Source: Agrococcus sp. (GTDB taxonomy: Bacteria; Actinomycetota; Actinomycetes; Actinomycetales; Microbacteriaceae). From it: a stretch of DNA of 42,330 nt. Location: NCBI GenBank assembly GCA_031179215.1, contig JAPSIA010000012.1, forward strand, positions 1-42,330. The letters run 5' to 3'. Made by a program: the position numbers and the translations under genes. Shown here piece after piece: positions 7,676-15,110 of the stretch (the first letter of the stretch is position 1; each line of letters starts with the position of its first letter). Under the pieces are notes generated by a model. It was not told the DNA's origin and made no database searches. It saw nothing but the letters and a program-made list of their open reading frames with translations.

Positions 7676-8131
7676 ATGAGCGAGCAGGACGCCCGCAGGC
7701 CGGGTCCCGACGGCGAGAGCACCCAGTCGTGGGGTGACGACTACCGTGCGCAGCTCGCCGCCATGATCGAGGGCACGACGGCCGAGGACCGCGACGCCGT
7801 CGCGTCGCTGCCCTCGGGCTCCGCGATCCTCGTCGTGCGCCGCGGCCCCAACGTCGGCGCGCGCTTCCTGCTCGACCAGGACTCCACGATCGCGGGCCGC
7901 CACCCCGACGCCGACATCTTCCTCGACGACGTCACGGTCTCGCGCCGGCACGCGGAGTTCTCGCGCTCGGGCACGACCTTCGAGCTGCGCGACCTCGGCT
8001 CGCTCAACGGCACCTACCACAACGGCGAGCGCGTCGAGCACGTCGTGCTGCGCGACGGGGCAGAGGTGCAGGTCGGCAAGTTCCGCCTGACGTTCTACCG
8101 CTCCCGGCTCGACCTCGAGCCACGCGCGTGA
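7676..8131 (+). CDS. garA: FHA-domain protein, GarA/OdhI orthologue
   Basis: 151 residues. The forkhead-associated domain runs from about 52 to 141 with the phosphothreonine-binding residues in place: GRHP (74-77), SRRH (89-92) and LNGTY (110-114). GarA/OdhI inhibits the 2-oxoglutarate dehydrogenase E1 component and controls glutamate metabolism; phosphorylation of its N-terminal ETTS(V/I)F motif by PknB or PknG makes the FHA domain bind its own tail and releases the enzyme. Here that motif reads ESTQSW (14-19), so the phospho-switch is altered though S15, T16 and S18 could still be modified. It is followed in a GTGA overlap by the FtsR-like gene, the same order as Rv1827–Rv1828 in Mycobacterium tuberculosis. 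Orthology is strongly supported by length, domain sequence and context. Confidence 0.88.
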   Translation: MSEQDARRPGPDGESTQSWGDDYRAQLAAMIEGTTAEDRDAVASLPSGSAILVVRRGPNVGARFLLDQDSTIAGRHPDADIFLDDVTVSRRHAEFSRSGTTFELRDLGSLNGTYHNGERVEHVVLRDGAEVQVGKFRLTFYRSRLDLEPRA

Positions 8132-8811
8132 GCGCCCAGCCGGCGCGCAAGGCCGCTGGCCTGCTCTCCATCGGGCAGGTGCTCGCGAAGCTCGGTCCCG
8201 AGTTCCCCGACCTGTCGCCCTCGAAGCTGCGCTTCCTCGAGGACCAGGGGCTCATCTCGCCCCAGCGGACGGCGTCGGGCTACCGGAAGTTCGACGCGGC
8301 CGACCTCGAGCGGCTCCGCTACATCCTCACGCTGCAGCGCGACCACTACCTGCCGCTCAAGGTGATCCTCGGCCACCTCGACGACATCGACGCCGGCCGC
8401 ACGCCGCAGATCCCCGGCGCGAACGTGCGCGTCGAGGCGCCGTCGATCCTCGGCGCCGAGCGACGGCTCTCGCGCGCCGAGCTGCAGGCCGAGGCGGGCG
8501 CCTCGAAGCAGCTGCTCGCCGACGCGATCTCCGCCCAGCTCGTGCCCGGCGCCGAGCCGTTCGGCGAGGCCGCCGTGCAGGCGCTCAAGGCCCTCGTGGA
8601 GCTGCAGCGCTTCGGCATCGAGCCCCGGCACCTGCGCGGCATGCGGCAGTCGGCGCAGCGCGAGGCAGCGCTCATCGAGTCGGCGCTCAAGCCCATGCGC
8701 GGCCGCCGCGAGACGGGCAGCCAGGCGCAGGCCGCCGAGGCCGCGCGCGACCTCGCGAGCCACATCCAGTCGGTGCGCGAGCTGCTCACGCGCGACGCGC
8801 TCGGGGCGTGA
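8128..8811 (+). CDS. ftsR: MerR-family regulator, FtsR (Rv1828) type
   Basis: 227 residues. The N-terminal winged helix-turn-helix (residues about 9-75) contains SIGQVLAKLGPEFPDLSPSK, the recognition stretch FLEDQGLISPQRT and GYRKFDAADLERLRYI, diagnostic for the Rv1828/FtsR group; the C-terminal half is a helical effector-like domain without metal-binding cysteines. In Corynebacterium glutamicum FtsR controls ftsZ expression. It overlaps garA by GTGA. In this window ftsZ has a 27-bp imperfect palindrome upstream (38778-38804) that is a candidate target; that link is inference. Symbol given by homology to the corynebacterial gene. Confidence 0.85.
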   Translation: MSAQPARKAAGLLSIGQVLAKLGPEFPDLSPSKLRFLEDQGLISPQRTASGYRKFDAADLERLRYILTLQRDHYLPLKVILGHLDDIDAGRTPQIPGANVRVEAPSILGAERRLSRAELQAEAGASKQLLADAISAQLVPGAEPFGEAAVQALKALVELQRFGIEPRHLRGMRQSAQREAALIESALKPMRGRRETGSQAQAAEAARDLASHIQSVRELLTRDALGA

Positions 8812-8846
8812 GCCGCGCGTCCCTGTCCGTCGTCGGCGGCAGGGCG

Positions 8847-8948
8847 TAGACTCGGCTGCGACACGCCGCGCCGATCGCGAGATGCACGGACGAAGGCCGA
8901 CGGGTCGCTACGGTGGGGCCAACACTCAATCCGAACTTGAAGGTTGAG
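8847..8948 (+). promoter_or_regulatory. Promoter region of the second merR gene with an inverted repeat
   Basis: Two -10-like hexamers are visible, TAGACT (8847-8852) and TACGGT (8909-8914). Downstream, CTCAA (8925-8929) and TTGAG (8944-8948) form an inverted repeat with a 14-base spacer. The segment AGGTTGAG (8941-8948) also occurs in the palindrome before ftsZ, so one regulator might see both sites. Either the FtsR-like protein or the product of this gene could bind here. Confidence 0.45.
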
Positions 8949-8972
8949 CCCACGACTGCGGAAGGGACGGCC

Positions 8973-9557
8973 ATGCGCGAGCGCCACGGCGATGCGGACG
9001 AGAGCGGCACCGTGCCCGAGGGACGCGGTCGGCTCGACCTCGGCCTGCTGTTCACCGACGGGCTCCCGCAGGAGGAGGACGCCGTGGGCTACAAGGGCGC
9101 GATCGCGGCGGACGCCGCGGGCATCACCTACCGGCAGCTCGACTACTGGGCGCGCACGGGACTCGTCGAGCCGTCGATCCGCCCCGCGAAGGGCTCGGGC
9201 AGCCAGCGCCTCTACTCGTTCCGCGACATCCTCGTGCTCAAGCTCGTCAAGCGACTGCTCGACACCGGCATCTCGCTCCAGCAGATCCGCGTCGCGATCC
9301 AGCAGCTGCACGACGCCGGCGTGCGCGACCTGACGCAGACGACGCTCATCTCCGACGGCGCGAGCGTCTACCTGTGCACGTCGAGCGACGAGGTCATCGA
9401 CCTCCTCGGCCGCGGCCAGGGCGTGTTCGGCATCGCGGTCGGCAAGGTGCTGCGCGAGGTCGAGACGCAGCTCATCGAGCTCGAGGTGACCCCCGTCGAG
9501 CAGCAGCCGATCGACGAGCTCGCCGCTCGTCGCGCGCGCCGCAGCCGCACCGCCTGA
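8973..9557 (+). CDS. MerR-family transcriptional regulator (Rv1830 type)
   Basis: 194 residues. A short acidic N-terminal tail precedes the MerR winged helix (about residues 35-105) with the elements AAGITYRQLDYWARTGLVEP and GSQRLYSFRDILVLKLVKRLLDTG; the remainder holds DLTQTTLISDGASVYLC and RGQGVFGIAVGKVLREVE, characteristic of Rv1830 orthologues. Function is not firmly known. The ATG at 8973 has GAAGGGA in front of it; the in-frame GTG at 8913 would put the inverted repeat inside the coding sequence and is rejected. The conserved actinobacterial order garA–ftsR–x–merR is kept except that no gene lies between the two regulators here (Rv1829 lies there in M. tuberculosis). Confidence 0.87.
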   Translation: MRERHGDADESGTVPEGRGRLDLGLLFTDGLPQEEDAVGYKGAIAADAAGITYRQLDYWARTGLVEPSIRPAKGSGSQRLYSFRDILVLKLVKRLLDTGISLQQIRVAIQQLHDAGVRDLTQTTLISDGASVYLCTSSDEVIDLLGRGQGVFGIAVGKVLREVETQLIELEVTPVEQQPIDELAARRARRSRTA

Positions 9558-9587
9558 GCCGATCGGCCCGGTCCGAGCAGCCTCGTC

Positions 9588-9804
9588 GCGAAGCGTGCGC
9601 TGCGGCTCGCGCTCCCGTCCCGCGGTGCCTGACGCGCGCAGCTGAGCCTCGCCTCGCGCGTGCCGCGCCACGGCACGCACGCCTTCGGCCTCGCGCACGC
9701 CGTCGACGTCGTCGGCATCGACGAGCAGCAAGTCGGCCCCGCGCTCGGCGCGCTCGCTCGTCGCGGTCGAGCCGCCCGAGCGCTTCGCCGGCTTCGGCCG
9801 CCCG
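9588..9804 (+). pseudogene. Decayed gene fragment, possibly from an M23-peptidase-like protein
   Basis: Reading from 9588 gives ALRLALPSRG, an in-frame TGA (9630-9632), then RVPRHGTHAFGLAHAVDVVG with GIDE after it (to about 9735); after a +1 shift the frame starting at 9748 continues ARSLVAVEPPERFAGFGRP up to 9804. The pieces together resemble a run I recall from actinobacterial M23-type proteins (RVPSHGT, FG, AIDxVGVDE, EPPERFxGFGRP), broken by one stop and one frameshift. There is no start codon region, and the remnant ends exactly where the 20-bp repeat array begins. The family match is from memory and modest in strength. This is the only other content of the 9558-10168 gap. Confidence 0.4.
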
Positions 9805-10000
9805 AGTGGCGCCGTGCGTGATCGAGTGGCGTCGTGCGTGATCGAGTGGCGCCGTGCGTGATCGAGTGGCGCCGTGCGCGATCGAGTGGCGCCGTGCGCG
9901 ATCGAGTGGCGCCGTGCGTGATCGAGTGGCGCCGTGCGTGATCGAGTGGCGCCGTGCGCGATCGAGTGGCGCCGTGCGTGATCGAGTGGCGCCGTGCGTG
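9801..10000 (+). repeat. Tandem array A: ten copies of a 20-bp unit
   Basis: Ten head-to-tail copies of ATCGAGTGGCGCCGTGCGTG begin at 9801, 9821, 9841 and so on to 9981, each exactly 20 bp, varying only at single positions (CC for AT in copy 1, GTC for GCC in copy 2, GCGCG for GCGTG in several). Because 20 is not a multiple of 3 and every frame stays open, the array is not coding. It lies between converging genes (the MerR gene and parA) and is followed by units in the opposite orientation. Confidence 0.97.
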
Positions 10001-10120
10001 ATCAAGCGCGGGGGCCGCCACTCGAGCGTGGGGGCCGCCACTCGAGCGCGGGGGCCGCCACTCGAGCGCGGGGGCCGCCACTCGAGCGCGGGGGCCGCCA
10101 CTCGATCGCGGGGGCCGCCA
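10001..10120 (-). repeat. Tandem array B: six 20-bp units in inverted orientation to array A
   Basis: Six 20-bp units, CTCGAGCGCGGGGGCCGCCA, start at 10001, 10021, 10041, 10061, 10081 and 10101; the first is a hybrid beginning ATCAAG. Read on the minus strand each unit is CTCGAGTGGCG followed by GCCCCCGCG, so it shares TCGAGTGGCG with array A but on the other strand, with a different second half. Spacing stays exactly 20 bp through the switch point. A transcript across both arrays could pair the shared 10-base cores many times. Sequence 10121-10168 leads directly to the parA stop. Confidence 0.95.
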
Positions 10121-10168
10121 CGCGACCCCGCGAGCGGAGACCGTTGCGCCGCCGAGCGCGGCCGCCTC

Positions 10169-11101
10169 CTACTGCTTGCCGGGCTCGGGCTCGCTCGCGT
10201 CGCCCTTGGCGGCCTCGGCCTCGGCGGCCGCGGCCTCCTCGAGCTCGGCAGCCGCCGTCGCGTCGACCGCGGCGGTCGGCGCGGGCACCTTGCGGCCCGA
10301 CGCCGCCTCGTCGCCGGCGCGGCCGGCGGAGGTGAGCACGGTCTGCAGCAGCTCGTCGAACTGCAGTGCCATCTCCTGCGCACCCTCGCCCGGCCACACG
10401 TGCAGGGGACGCGCGGCGCCCTGCGCTTGCTGCATCGAGGTGCGCTCGGGCAGCACCGTCTCGAGCACGAGCGGACCGAACATGTCCTTGAGCTCCTGGA
10501 TGCGGTACTGGTGCTCGAGCGACTGCGGCCGCGCGCGGTTGACGACGATGCCGAGCGGCTGCAGGCGCGGGCTGAGCCCGCGACGGATCTCCTCGATCGC
10601 GCGCAGCGCGCGGTCGGCGGCCGCGACCGAGAACAGGCCGGGCTCGGTGACGACGAGCACGCGATCGGAGGCCGCCCACGCCGTGCGCGTCAGCGCGTTG
10701 AGCGACGGGGCGCAGTCGACCAGCACGAGGTCGTAGTCGTTCTCGACGGTCGTGAGCGCCGTCTCGAGCTTCCAGATGTCCTTGATCGTCGGGTGCGGCC
10801 CGTCGAAGTTGATGGCCGAGGGGCTGCCGATGAGCACGTCGATCGTGCCGCCGTGTCCCTGCGTCCAGCCCGAGGGCGAGATCGCCTGCTGCACGACCTT
10901 GTCCTTCGGGTTCGAGAGCACATCGGCGATGTTGAGCCGGCCCTCGATCTCGATGTCCATGCCGGTCGAGGCATCGGACTGCGGGTCGAGGTCGACCACC
11001 AGCGTGCGGAGGCCCTTCGCGAATGCGGCGGAGGCGAGACCGAGCGTCACCGTGGTCTTGCCGACGCCGCCCTTGAGCGAGCTGATCGAGAGTACGTGCA
11101 C
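10169..11101 (-). CDS. ParA/MinD-family ATPase
   Basis: 310 residues. The deviant Walker A motif with signature lysine (LKGGVGKTT) begins about residue 9, followed by LVVDLDPQSDAST (switch I region) and LVLVDCAPSL (Walker B). These ATPases dimerise on DNA and position chromosomes, plasmids or protein complexes. The last 65 residues are an Ala/Glu-rich low-complexity tail. No parB or parS is visible nearby and the gene is single, so it is an orphan ParA rather than the chromosomal segregation protein, perhaps like the division-linked ParA-type proteins of Corynebacterium; this is a guess. I chose GTG 11101 (start VHVLSISSLKGG) as it sits eight bases after a -10 box; the frame is open to 11146. 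Confidence 0.85.
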   Translation of the reverse strand: MHVLSISSLKGGVGKTTVTLGLASAAFAKGLRTLVVDLDPQSDASTGMDIEIEGRLNIADVLSNPKDKVVQQAISPSGWTQGHGGTIDVLIGSPSAINFDGPHPTIKDIWKLETALTTVENDYDLVLVDCAPSLNALTRTAWAASDRVLVVTEPGLFSVAAADRALRAIEEIRRGLSPRLQPLGIVVNRARPQSLEHQYRIQELKDMFGPLVLETVLPERTSMQQAQGAARPLHVWPGEGAQEMALQFDELLQTVLTSAGRAGDEAASGRKVPAPTAAVDATAAAELEEAAAAEAEAAKGDASEPEPGKQ

Positions 11102-11109
11102 GGCGGCCA

Positions 11110-11128
11110 AGCCTACGCCACTAGATTG
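11110..11128. promoter_or_regulatory. Divergent promoter region between parA and pyc
   Basis: On the minus strand TAGGCT (11115-11110) ends eight bases before the parA GTG, which has no Shine-Dalgarno. On the plus strand TAGATT (11123-11128) is a -10 candidate for pyc, which instead has a leader with GGAGGG before its ATG at 11164. Confidence 0.45.
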
Positions 11129-11163
11129 AGTCGGACGCGCCGCCACACCCGGAGGGTTCCTGC

Positions 11164-14100
11164 ATGTTCCAGAAGCTGCTCGTAGCCAATCGCGGCGAGA
11201 TCGCGATCCGCGCGTTCCGCGCCGCCAATGAGCTGGGCATCAAGACGGTCGCCGTCTACGCCCACGAGGATCGCAACTCGCTGCACTGCCAGAAGGCCGA
11301 TGAGGCCTACCAGATCGGCGAGCCGGGCCGCCCCGTGCGCGCCTACCTCACGGTGAGCGAGATCGTCCGCGTCGCGAAGGACGCCGGCGCCGACGCCATC
11401 TACCCCGGCTACGGCTTCCTGAGCGAGAACCCCGAGCTCGCGACCGCTGCGGCCGAGGCGGGCATCGCCTTCGTCGGCCCGGGCCCCTCGGTGCTCGCGA
11501 TGGCGGGCAACAAGGTGACGGCGAAGGAGCACGCGATCGCCGCGGGGGTCCCCGTGCTGCGCTCGACGCCCGCGACGACCGACGTCGAGGCGCTGCTCGC
11601 CGGAGCGGACGAGATCGGGTTCCCGGTCTTCTGCAAGGCCGTGGCCGGCGGCGGCGGCCGCGGCATGCGGCTCGTCGAGCGCCGCGAGGATCTCCGCGAC
11701 GCGCTCGAGGCGGCGATGCGCGAGGCCGACAGCGCCTTCGGCGACGCGACGATGTTCATCGAGCAGGCCGTCGTGCGGCCCCGGCACATCGAGGTGCAGA
11801 TCCTCGCCGACGCGACCGGCGAGACCGTGCACCTGTTCGAGCGCGACTGCTCGGTGCAGCGCCGCCACCAGAAGGTCGTCGAGCTCGCCCCCGCGCCGAA
11901 CCTGTCGGAGGAGAAGCGCGCCGAGCTCTACCGCGACGCCGTCGCGTTCGCGAGGTCGATCGGCTACGTCAACGCCGGCACCGTGGAGTTCCTGCTCGAC
12001 ACCGCGGGGGAGCGCGCGGGCGAGCACGTCTTCATCGAGATGAACCCGCGCATCCAGGTCGAGCACACCGTGACCGAGGAGATCACCGACGTCGACCTCG
12101 TCGGCAGCCAGATCCGCATCGCCGCGGGCCAGTCGCTCGCCGAGCTCGGCCTCACGCAGGACGAGATCCGGATGCACGGGGCCGCGCTGCAGTGCCGCGT
12201 CACGACCGAGAACCCCGCCGACGGCTTCCGCCCCGACACGGGCCGCATCACCGCCTACCGCTCGCCCGGCGGCGCGGGCGTGCGCCTCGACGGCGGCACG
12301 ATCAACCCCGGCACCGACGTGAGCCCGCACTTCGACTCGATGCTCGCGAAGGTCACGTGCCGCGGGCGCGACCTCGACACCGCGATCCGCCGCGCCCACC
12401 GCGCCGTGAGCGAGTTCCGCATCCGCGGCGTCGCCACGAACATCCCGTTCCTGCTCAACCTGCTCGAGCACCCCGAGTTCCAGAGCGGCGACGTCTCGAC
12501 GCACTTCATCGACGAGCACCCCGAGCTCACCCGCATCAACCCGCCGAAGGACCGCGCCTCGAAGGTGCTCGCGTGGCTCGCCGACGTCACCGTCAACAAG
12601 CCGCACGGATCGGCCGACGGCGTCATCAACCCCGCGATCAAGCTGCCGGCGGTCGACCTCGAGGCACCCGCGCCCGACGGCGAGCGCCAGCGGCTGCTCG
12701 AACTGGGCCCCGACGGCTGGGCGAGGGCCCTGCGCGAGCGCACCTCGCTCGCCGTGACCGAGACGACGTTCCGCGACGCGCACCAGTCGCTCCTCGCGAC
12801 GCGCGTGCGCACCGCCGACCTCGTGGCCGTCGCGCCGCACGTCGCGCGGCTCACGCCGCAGCTGCTGTCGATGGAGGCGTGGGGCGGCGCGACCTACGAC
12901 GTCGCGCTGCGCTTCCTCGGCGAGGACCCGTGGGAGCGGCTCGCGCGCATCCGCGAGGCGATGCCGAACATCCCGCTGCAGATGCTGCTGCGCGGCCGCA
13001 ACACCGTCGGCTACACGCCGTACCCGACGGAGGTGACGGCGGCGTTCGTCGACGAGGCCGCCGCGACCGGCATCGACGTGTTCCGCATCTTCGACGCCCT
13101 CAACGACGTCGACCAGATGCGGCCCGCGATCGACGCCGTGCTCGAGACGGGCTCGACCGTCGCCGAGGTCGCGCTGTGCTACTCGGGCGACCTGCTCGAT
13201 CCGGCGGAGGACCTCTACACGCTCGACTACTACCTGCGGCTCGCCGAGCGCATCGTCGACGCGGGCGCGCACGTGCTCGCGATCAAGGACATGGCGGGCC
13301 TGCTGCGCGCGGGCGCCGCATCGCGGCTCGTCGCGGCGCTGCGCGAGCGCTTCGACCTGCCCGTGCACCTGCACACGCACGACACCGCCGGCGGGCAGCT
13401 CGCGACGCTGCTCGCGGCCTCCGCGGCGGGCGTCGACGCCGTCGACGTCGCGAGCGCGGCCATGTCGGGCACGACGAGCCAGCCCTCCTTCTCGGCGCTC
13501 GTCGCCGCCGTCGCGCACACCGAGCGCGACACGGGCTTCGACCTGCAGGCGGTGAGCGACCTCGAGCCGTACTGGGAGGCGGTGCGCCGGCTCTACAAGC
13601 CGTTCGAGTCGGGCCTGCCGGGCCCGACGGGCCGCGTCTACCACCACGAGATCCCCGGCGGCCAGCTCTCCAACCTGCGGCAGCAGGCGATCGCGCTCGG
13701 CCTGGCCGACGACTTCGAGAAGATCGAGGACTGGTACGCCGCCGCCTCGCGCATCCTCGGCCGCCCGACGAAGGTGACGCCGTCGTCGAAGGTCGTCGGC
13801 GACCTCGCCCTCCAGCTCGTCGCGCAGGGCGTCGACCCCGACGACTTCGAGCGCGACCCGCGCAAGTACGACATCCCCGACTCCGTCATCGGCTTCATGG
13901 CGGGCGAGCTCGGCGACCTCCCCGGCGGCTGGCCGGAGCCCTTCCGCTCGAAGGTGCTCGAGGGCCGCAGCGTCGACGTCTCGGTCAAGCCGCTCGAGCC
14001 CGCGCAGGCAGAGCGGCTCCGGGCGCCGGGCGCCGACCGGCAGCACGCGCTCAACGAGCTGCTGTTCCCCGGCCCGACGAAGGCGTTCGACGAGACGCGG

Positions 14101-14568
14101 CGCCTCTACGGCGACCTGTCGGTCGTCGACACGATCGACTACCTCTACGGCATGCAGGCGGGGGAGGAGCACCAGGTCGGCATCGGCCGCGGTGTCACGC
14201 TCAACGTCGAGCTCGAGGCGGTGGGCACGCCCGACGACGACGGCATCGTCACCGTCATGACCGTGCTCAACGGCCAGCTGCGGCCCGTCTACGTGCGCGA
14301 CCGCTCCGTCGAGGTCGACCGGCCCCAGGCCGAGAAGGCGGATGCGTCGGTGCCCGGCCAGGTCGCGGCGCCCTTCGCGGGGGCCGTCACCGTCAAGGTC
14401 GCGGAGGGCGACGTGCTCGCCGCGGGCGACCCCGTCGCCACGATCGAGGCGATGAAGATGGAGGCCGCGATCACGACGCCCGTCGCCGGCGTCGTGCGGC
14501 GCCTCGCGCTCACGGGCACGACGCCCGTCGAGGCGGGCGACCTCATCGTCGTGGTGGACCCCGCGTGA
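11164..14568 (+). CDS. pyc: Pyruvate carboxylase
   Basis: 1134 residues, the normal length of the single-chain enzyme that carboxylates pyruvate to oxaloacetate using ATP and bicarbonate, replenishing the TCA cycle in the cytosol. Domains in order: biotin carboxylase (1 to about 450) with KAVAGGGGRGMRLV and the ATP-grasp sequence EMNPRIQVEHTVTEEI; carboxyltransferase (about 530-800) starting TTFRDAHQSLLATRVRT with the metal-site HLHTHDTAGG; a central tetramerisation/carboxyltransferase tail; and a C-terminal biotinyl domain with AMKM, biotin on about Lys1098. The ATG has a GGAGGG site. Its stop overlaps the start of peptide deformylase (GTGA), an unusual partner. Confidence 0.96.
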   Translation: MFQKLLVANRGEIAIRAFRAANELGIKTVAVYAHEDRNSLHCQKADEAYQIGEPGRPVRAYLTVSEIVRVAKDAGADAIYPGYGFLSENPELATAAAEAGIAFVGPGPSVLAMAGNKVTAKEHAIAAGVPVLRSTPATTDVEALLAGADEIGFPVFCKAVAGGGGRGMRLVERREDLRDALEAAMREADSAFGDATMFIEQAVVRPRHIEVQILADATGETVHLFERDCSVQRRHQKVVELAPAPNLSEEKRAELYRDAVAFARSIGYVNAGTVEFLLDTAGERAGEHVFIEMNPRIQVEHTVTEEITDVDLVGSQIRIAAGQSLAELGLTQDEIRMHGAALQCRVTTENPADGFRPDTGRITAYRSPGGAGVRLDGGTINPGTDVSPHFDSMLAKVTCRGRDLDTAIRRAHRAVSEFRIRGVATNIPFLLNLLEHPEFQSGDVSTHFIDEHPELTRINPPKDRASKVLAWLADVTVNKPHGSADGVINPAIKLPAVDLEAPAPDGERQRLLELGPDGWARALRERTSLAVTETTFRDAHQSLLATRVRTADLVAVAPHVARLTPQLLSMEAWGGATYDVALRFLGEDPWERLARIREAMPNIPLQMLLRGRNTVGYTPYPTEVTAAFVDEAAATGIDVFRIFDALNDVDQMRPAIDAVLETGSTVAEVALCYSGDLLDPAEDLYTLDYYLRLAERIVDAGAHVLAIKDMAGLLRAGAASRLVAALRERFDLPVHLHTHDTAGGQLATLLAASAAGVDAVDVASAAMSGTTSQPSFSALVAAVAHTERDTGFDLQAVSDLEPYWEAVRRLYKPFESGLPGPTGRVYHHEIPGGQLSNLRQQAIALGLADDFEKIEDWYAAASRILGRPTKVTPSSKVVGDLALQLVAQGVDPDDFERDPRKYDIPDSVIGFMAGELGDLPGGWPEPFRSKVLEGRSVDVSVKPLEPAQAERLRAPGADRQHALNELLFPGPTKAFDETRRLYGDLSVVDTIDYLYGMQAGEEHQVGIGRGVTLNVELEAVGTPDDDGIVTVMTVLNGQLRPVYVRDRSVEVDRPQAEKADASVPGQVAAPFAGAVTVKVAEGDVLAAGDPVATIEAMKMEAAITTPVAGVVRRLALTGTTPVEAGDLIVVVDPA

Positions 14569-15056
14569 GCGTCCGCGAGATCCGGGTCTTCGGCGATCCC
14601 GTGCTGCGCGAGCGCGCTGCGCCCGTCGATCCGAGCGATCCCGCGACGGCAGCGCTTGTGCAGGACCTGCTCGACACCGTGCAGCTGCCGGGCCGCGCGG
14701 GCGTCGCGGGCAACCAGATCGGCGTGGCGAAGGCCGCGTTCGCGTTCCTCGTCGACGGCGAGCTCGGCTACGTGCTCAACCCGCGCATCGTCGAGGTGCG
14801 CGGCGAGCCGGAGCTCGTCGACGAGGGGTGCCTGTCGGTGCCCGAGCTCGGCTTCCCGACGCCGCGGCACCCGTACTGCCGCGTCGAGGGCGTCGACCTC
14901 GCTGGCGAGCCGCTCGTGCTCGAGGGCGAGGGCCTCATGGCGCAGATGCTGCAGCACGAGATGGGCCACCTCGACGGGAAGCTCTACCTGCAGGTGCTCG
15001 AGCCGGAGACGCGTCGGCTCGCGATGGGCGAGGTGCGCAAGGCCGCCTGGTACTGA
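14565..15056 (+). CDS. def: Peptide deformylase
   Basis: 163 residues. Peptide deformylase removes the formyl group from new proteins' N termini. All three motifs are present: motif 1 GRAGVAGNQ (43-51), motif 2 EGCLS with metal ligand Cys89, and motif 3 HEMGH (131-135) supplying two metal-binding histidines and the catalytic Glu132. The gene starts at the GTG of a GTGA overlap with pyc, so it depends on pyc translation. A strong two-way hairpin follows. No methionyl-tRNA formyltransferase gene is adjacent. It may be one of several deformylases in the genome. Confidence 0.93.
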   Translation: MSVREIRVFGDPVLRERAAPVDPSDPATAALVQDLLDTVQLPGRAGVAGNQIGVAKAAFAFLVDGELGYVLNPRIVEVRGEPELVDEGCLSVPELGFPTPRHPYCRVEGVDLAGEPLVLEGEGLMAQMLQHEMGHLDGKLYLQVLEPETRRLAMGEVRKAAWY

Positions 15057-15062
15057 CATGAG

Positions 15063-15102
15063 ACGAGCGATGCCCCGGGCCGCGGCCCGGGGCATCGCTC
15101 GT
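15063..15102. terminator. Perfect 40-bp palindrome, two-way terminator
   Basis: The arms ACGAGCGATGCCCCGGGCCG and its exact reverse complement meet without a loop at 15082/15083, giving a 20-bp inverted repeat between the converging def and acyl-CoA synthetase genes. As RNA it would fold into a very stable hairpin on either strand. No T-tract is present. Confidence 0.7.
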
Positions 15103-15110
15103 GCGCGTCG

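Noticed and set aside
9801-10120. CRISPR array
   Set aside because: Units are contiguous with no variable spacers, and no cas genes are nearby.
9368-10383. Open frames with repeated peptides (RARRHSITHGAT, ERGGRHSSAGAAT) through the 20-bp array
   Set aside because: All frames are open because the repeat has no stops and its length is not a multiple of three; no start signal and no known protein.
11113-14172. 1019-codon open frame on the minus strand opposite pyc
   Set aside because: Antisense shadow of a GC-rich gene: low-complexity Arg/Ala/Val/Glu product without domains, while the plus frame is unmistakable pyruvate carboxylase.
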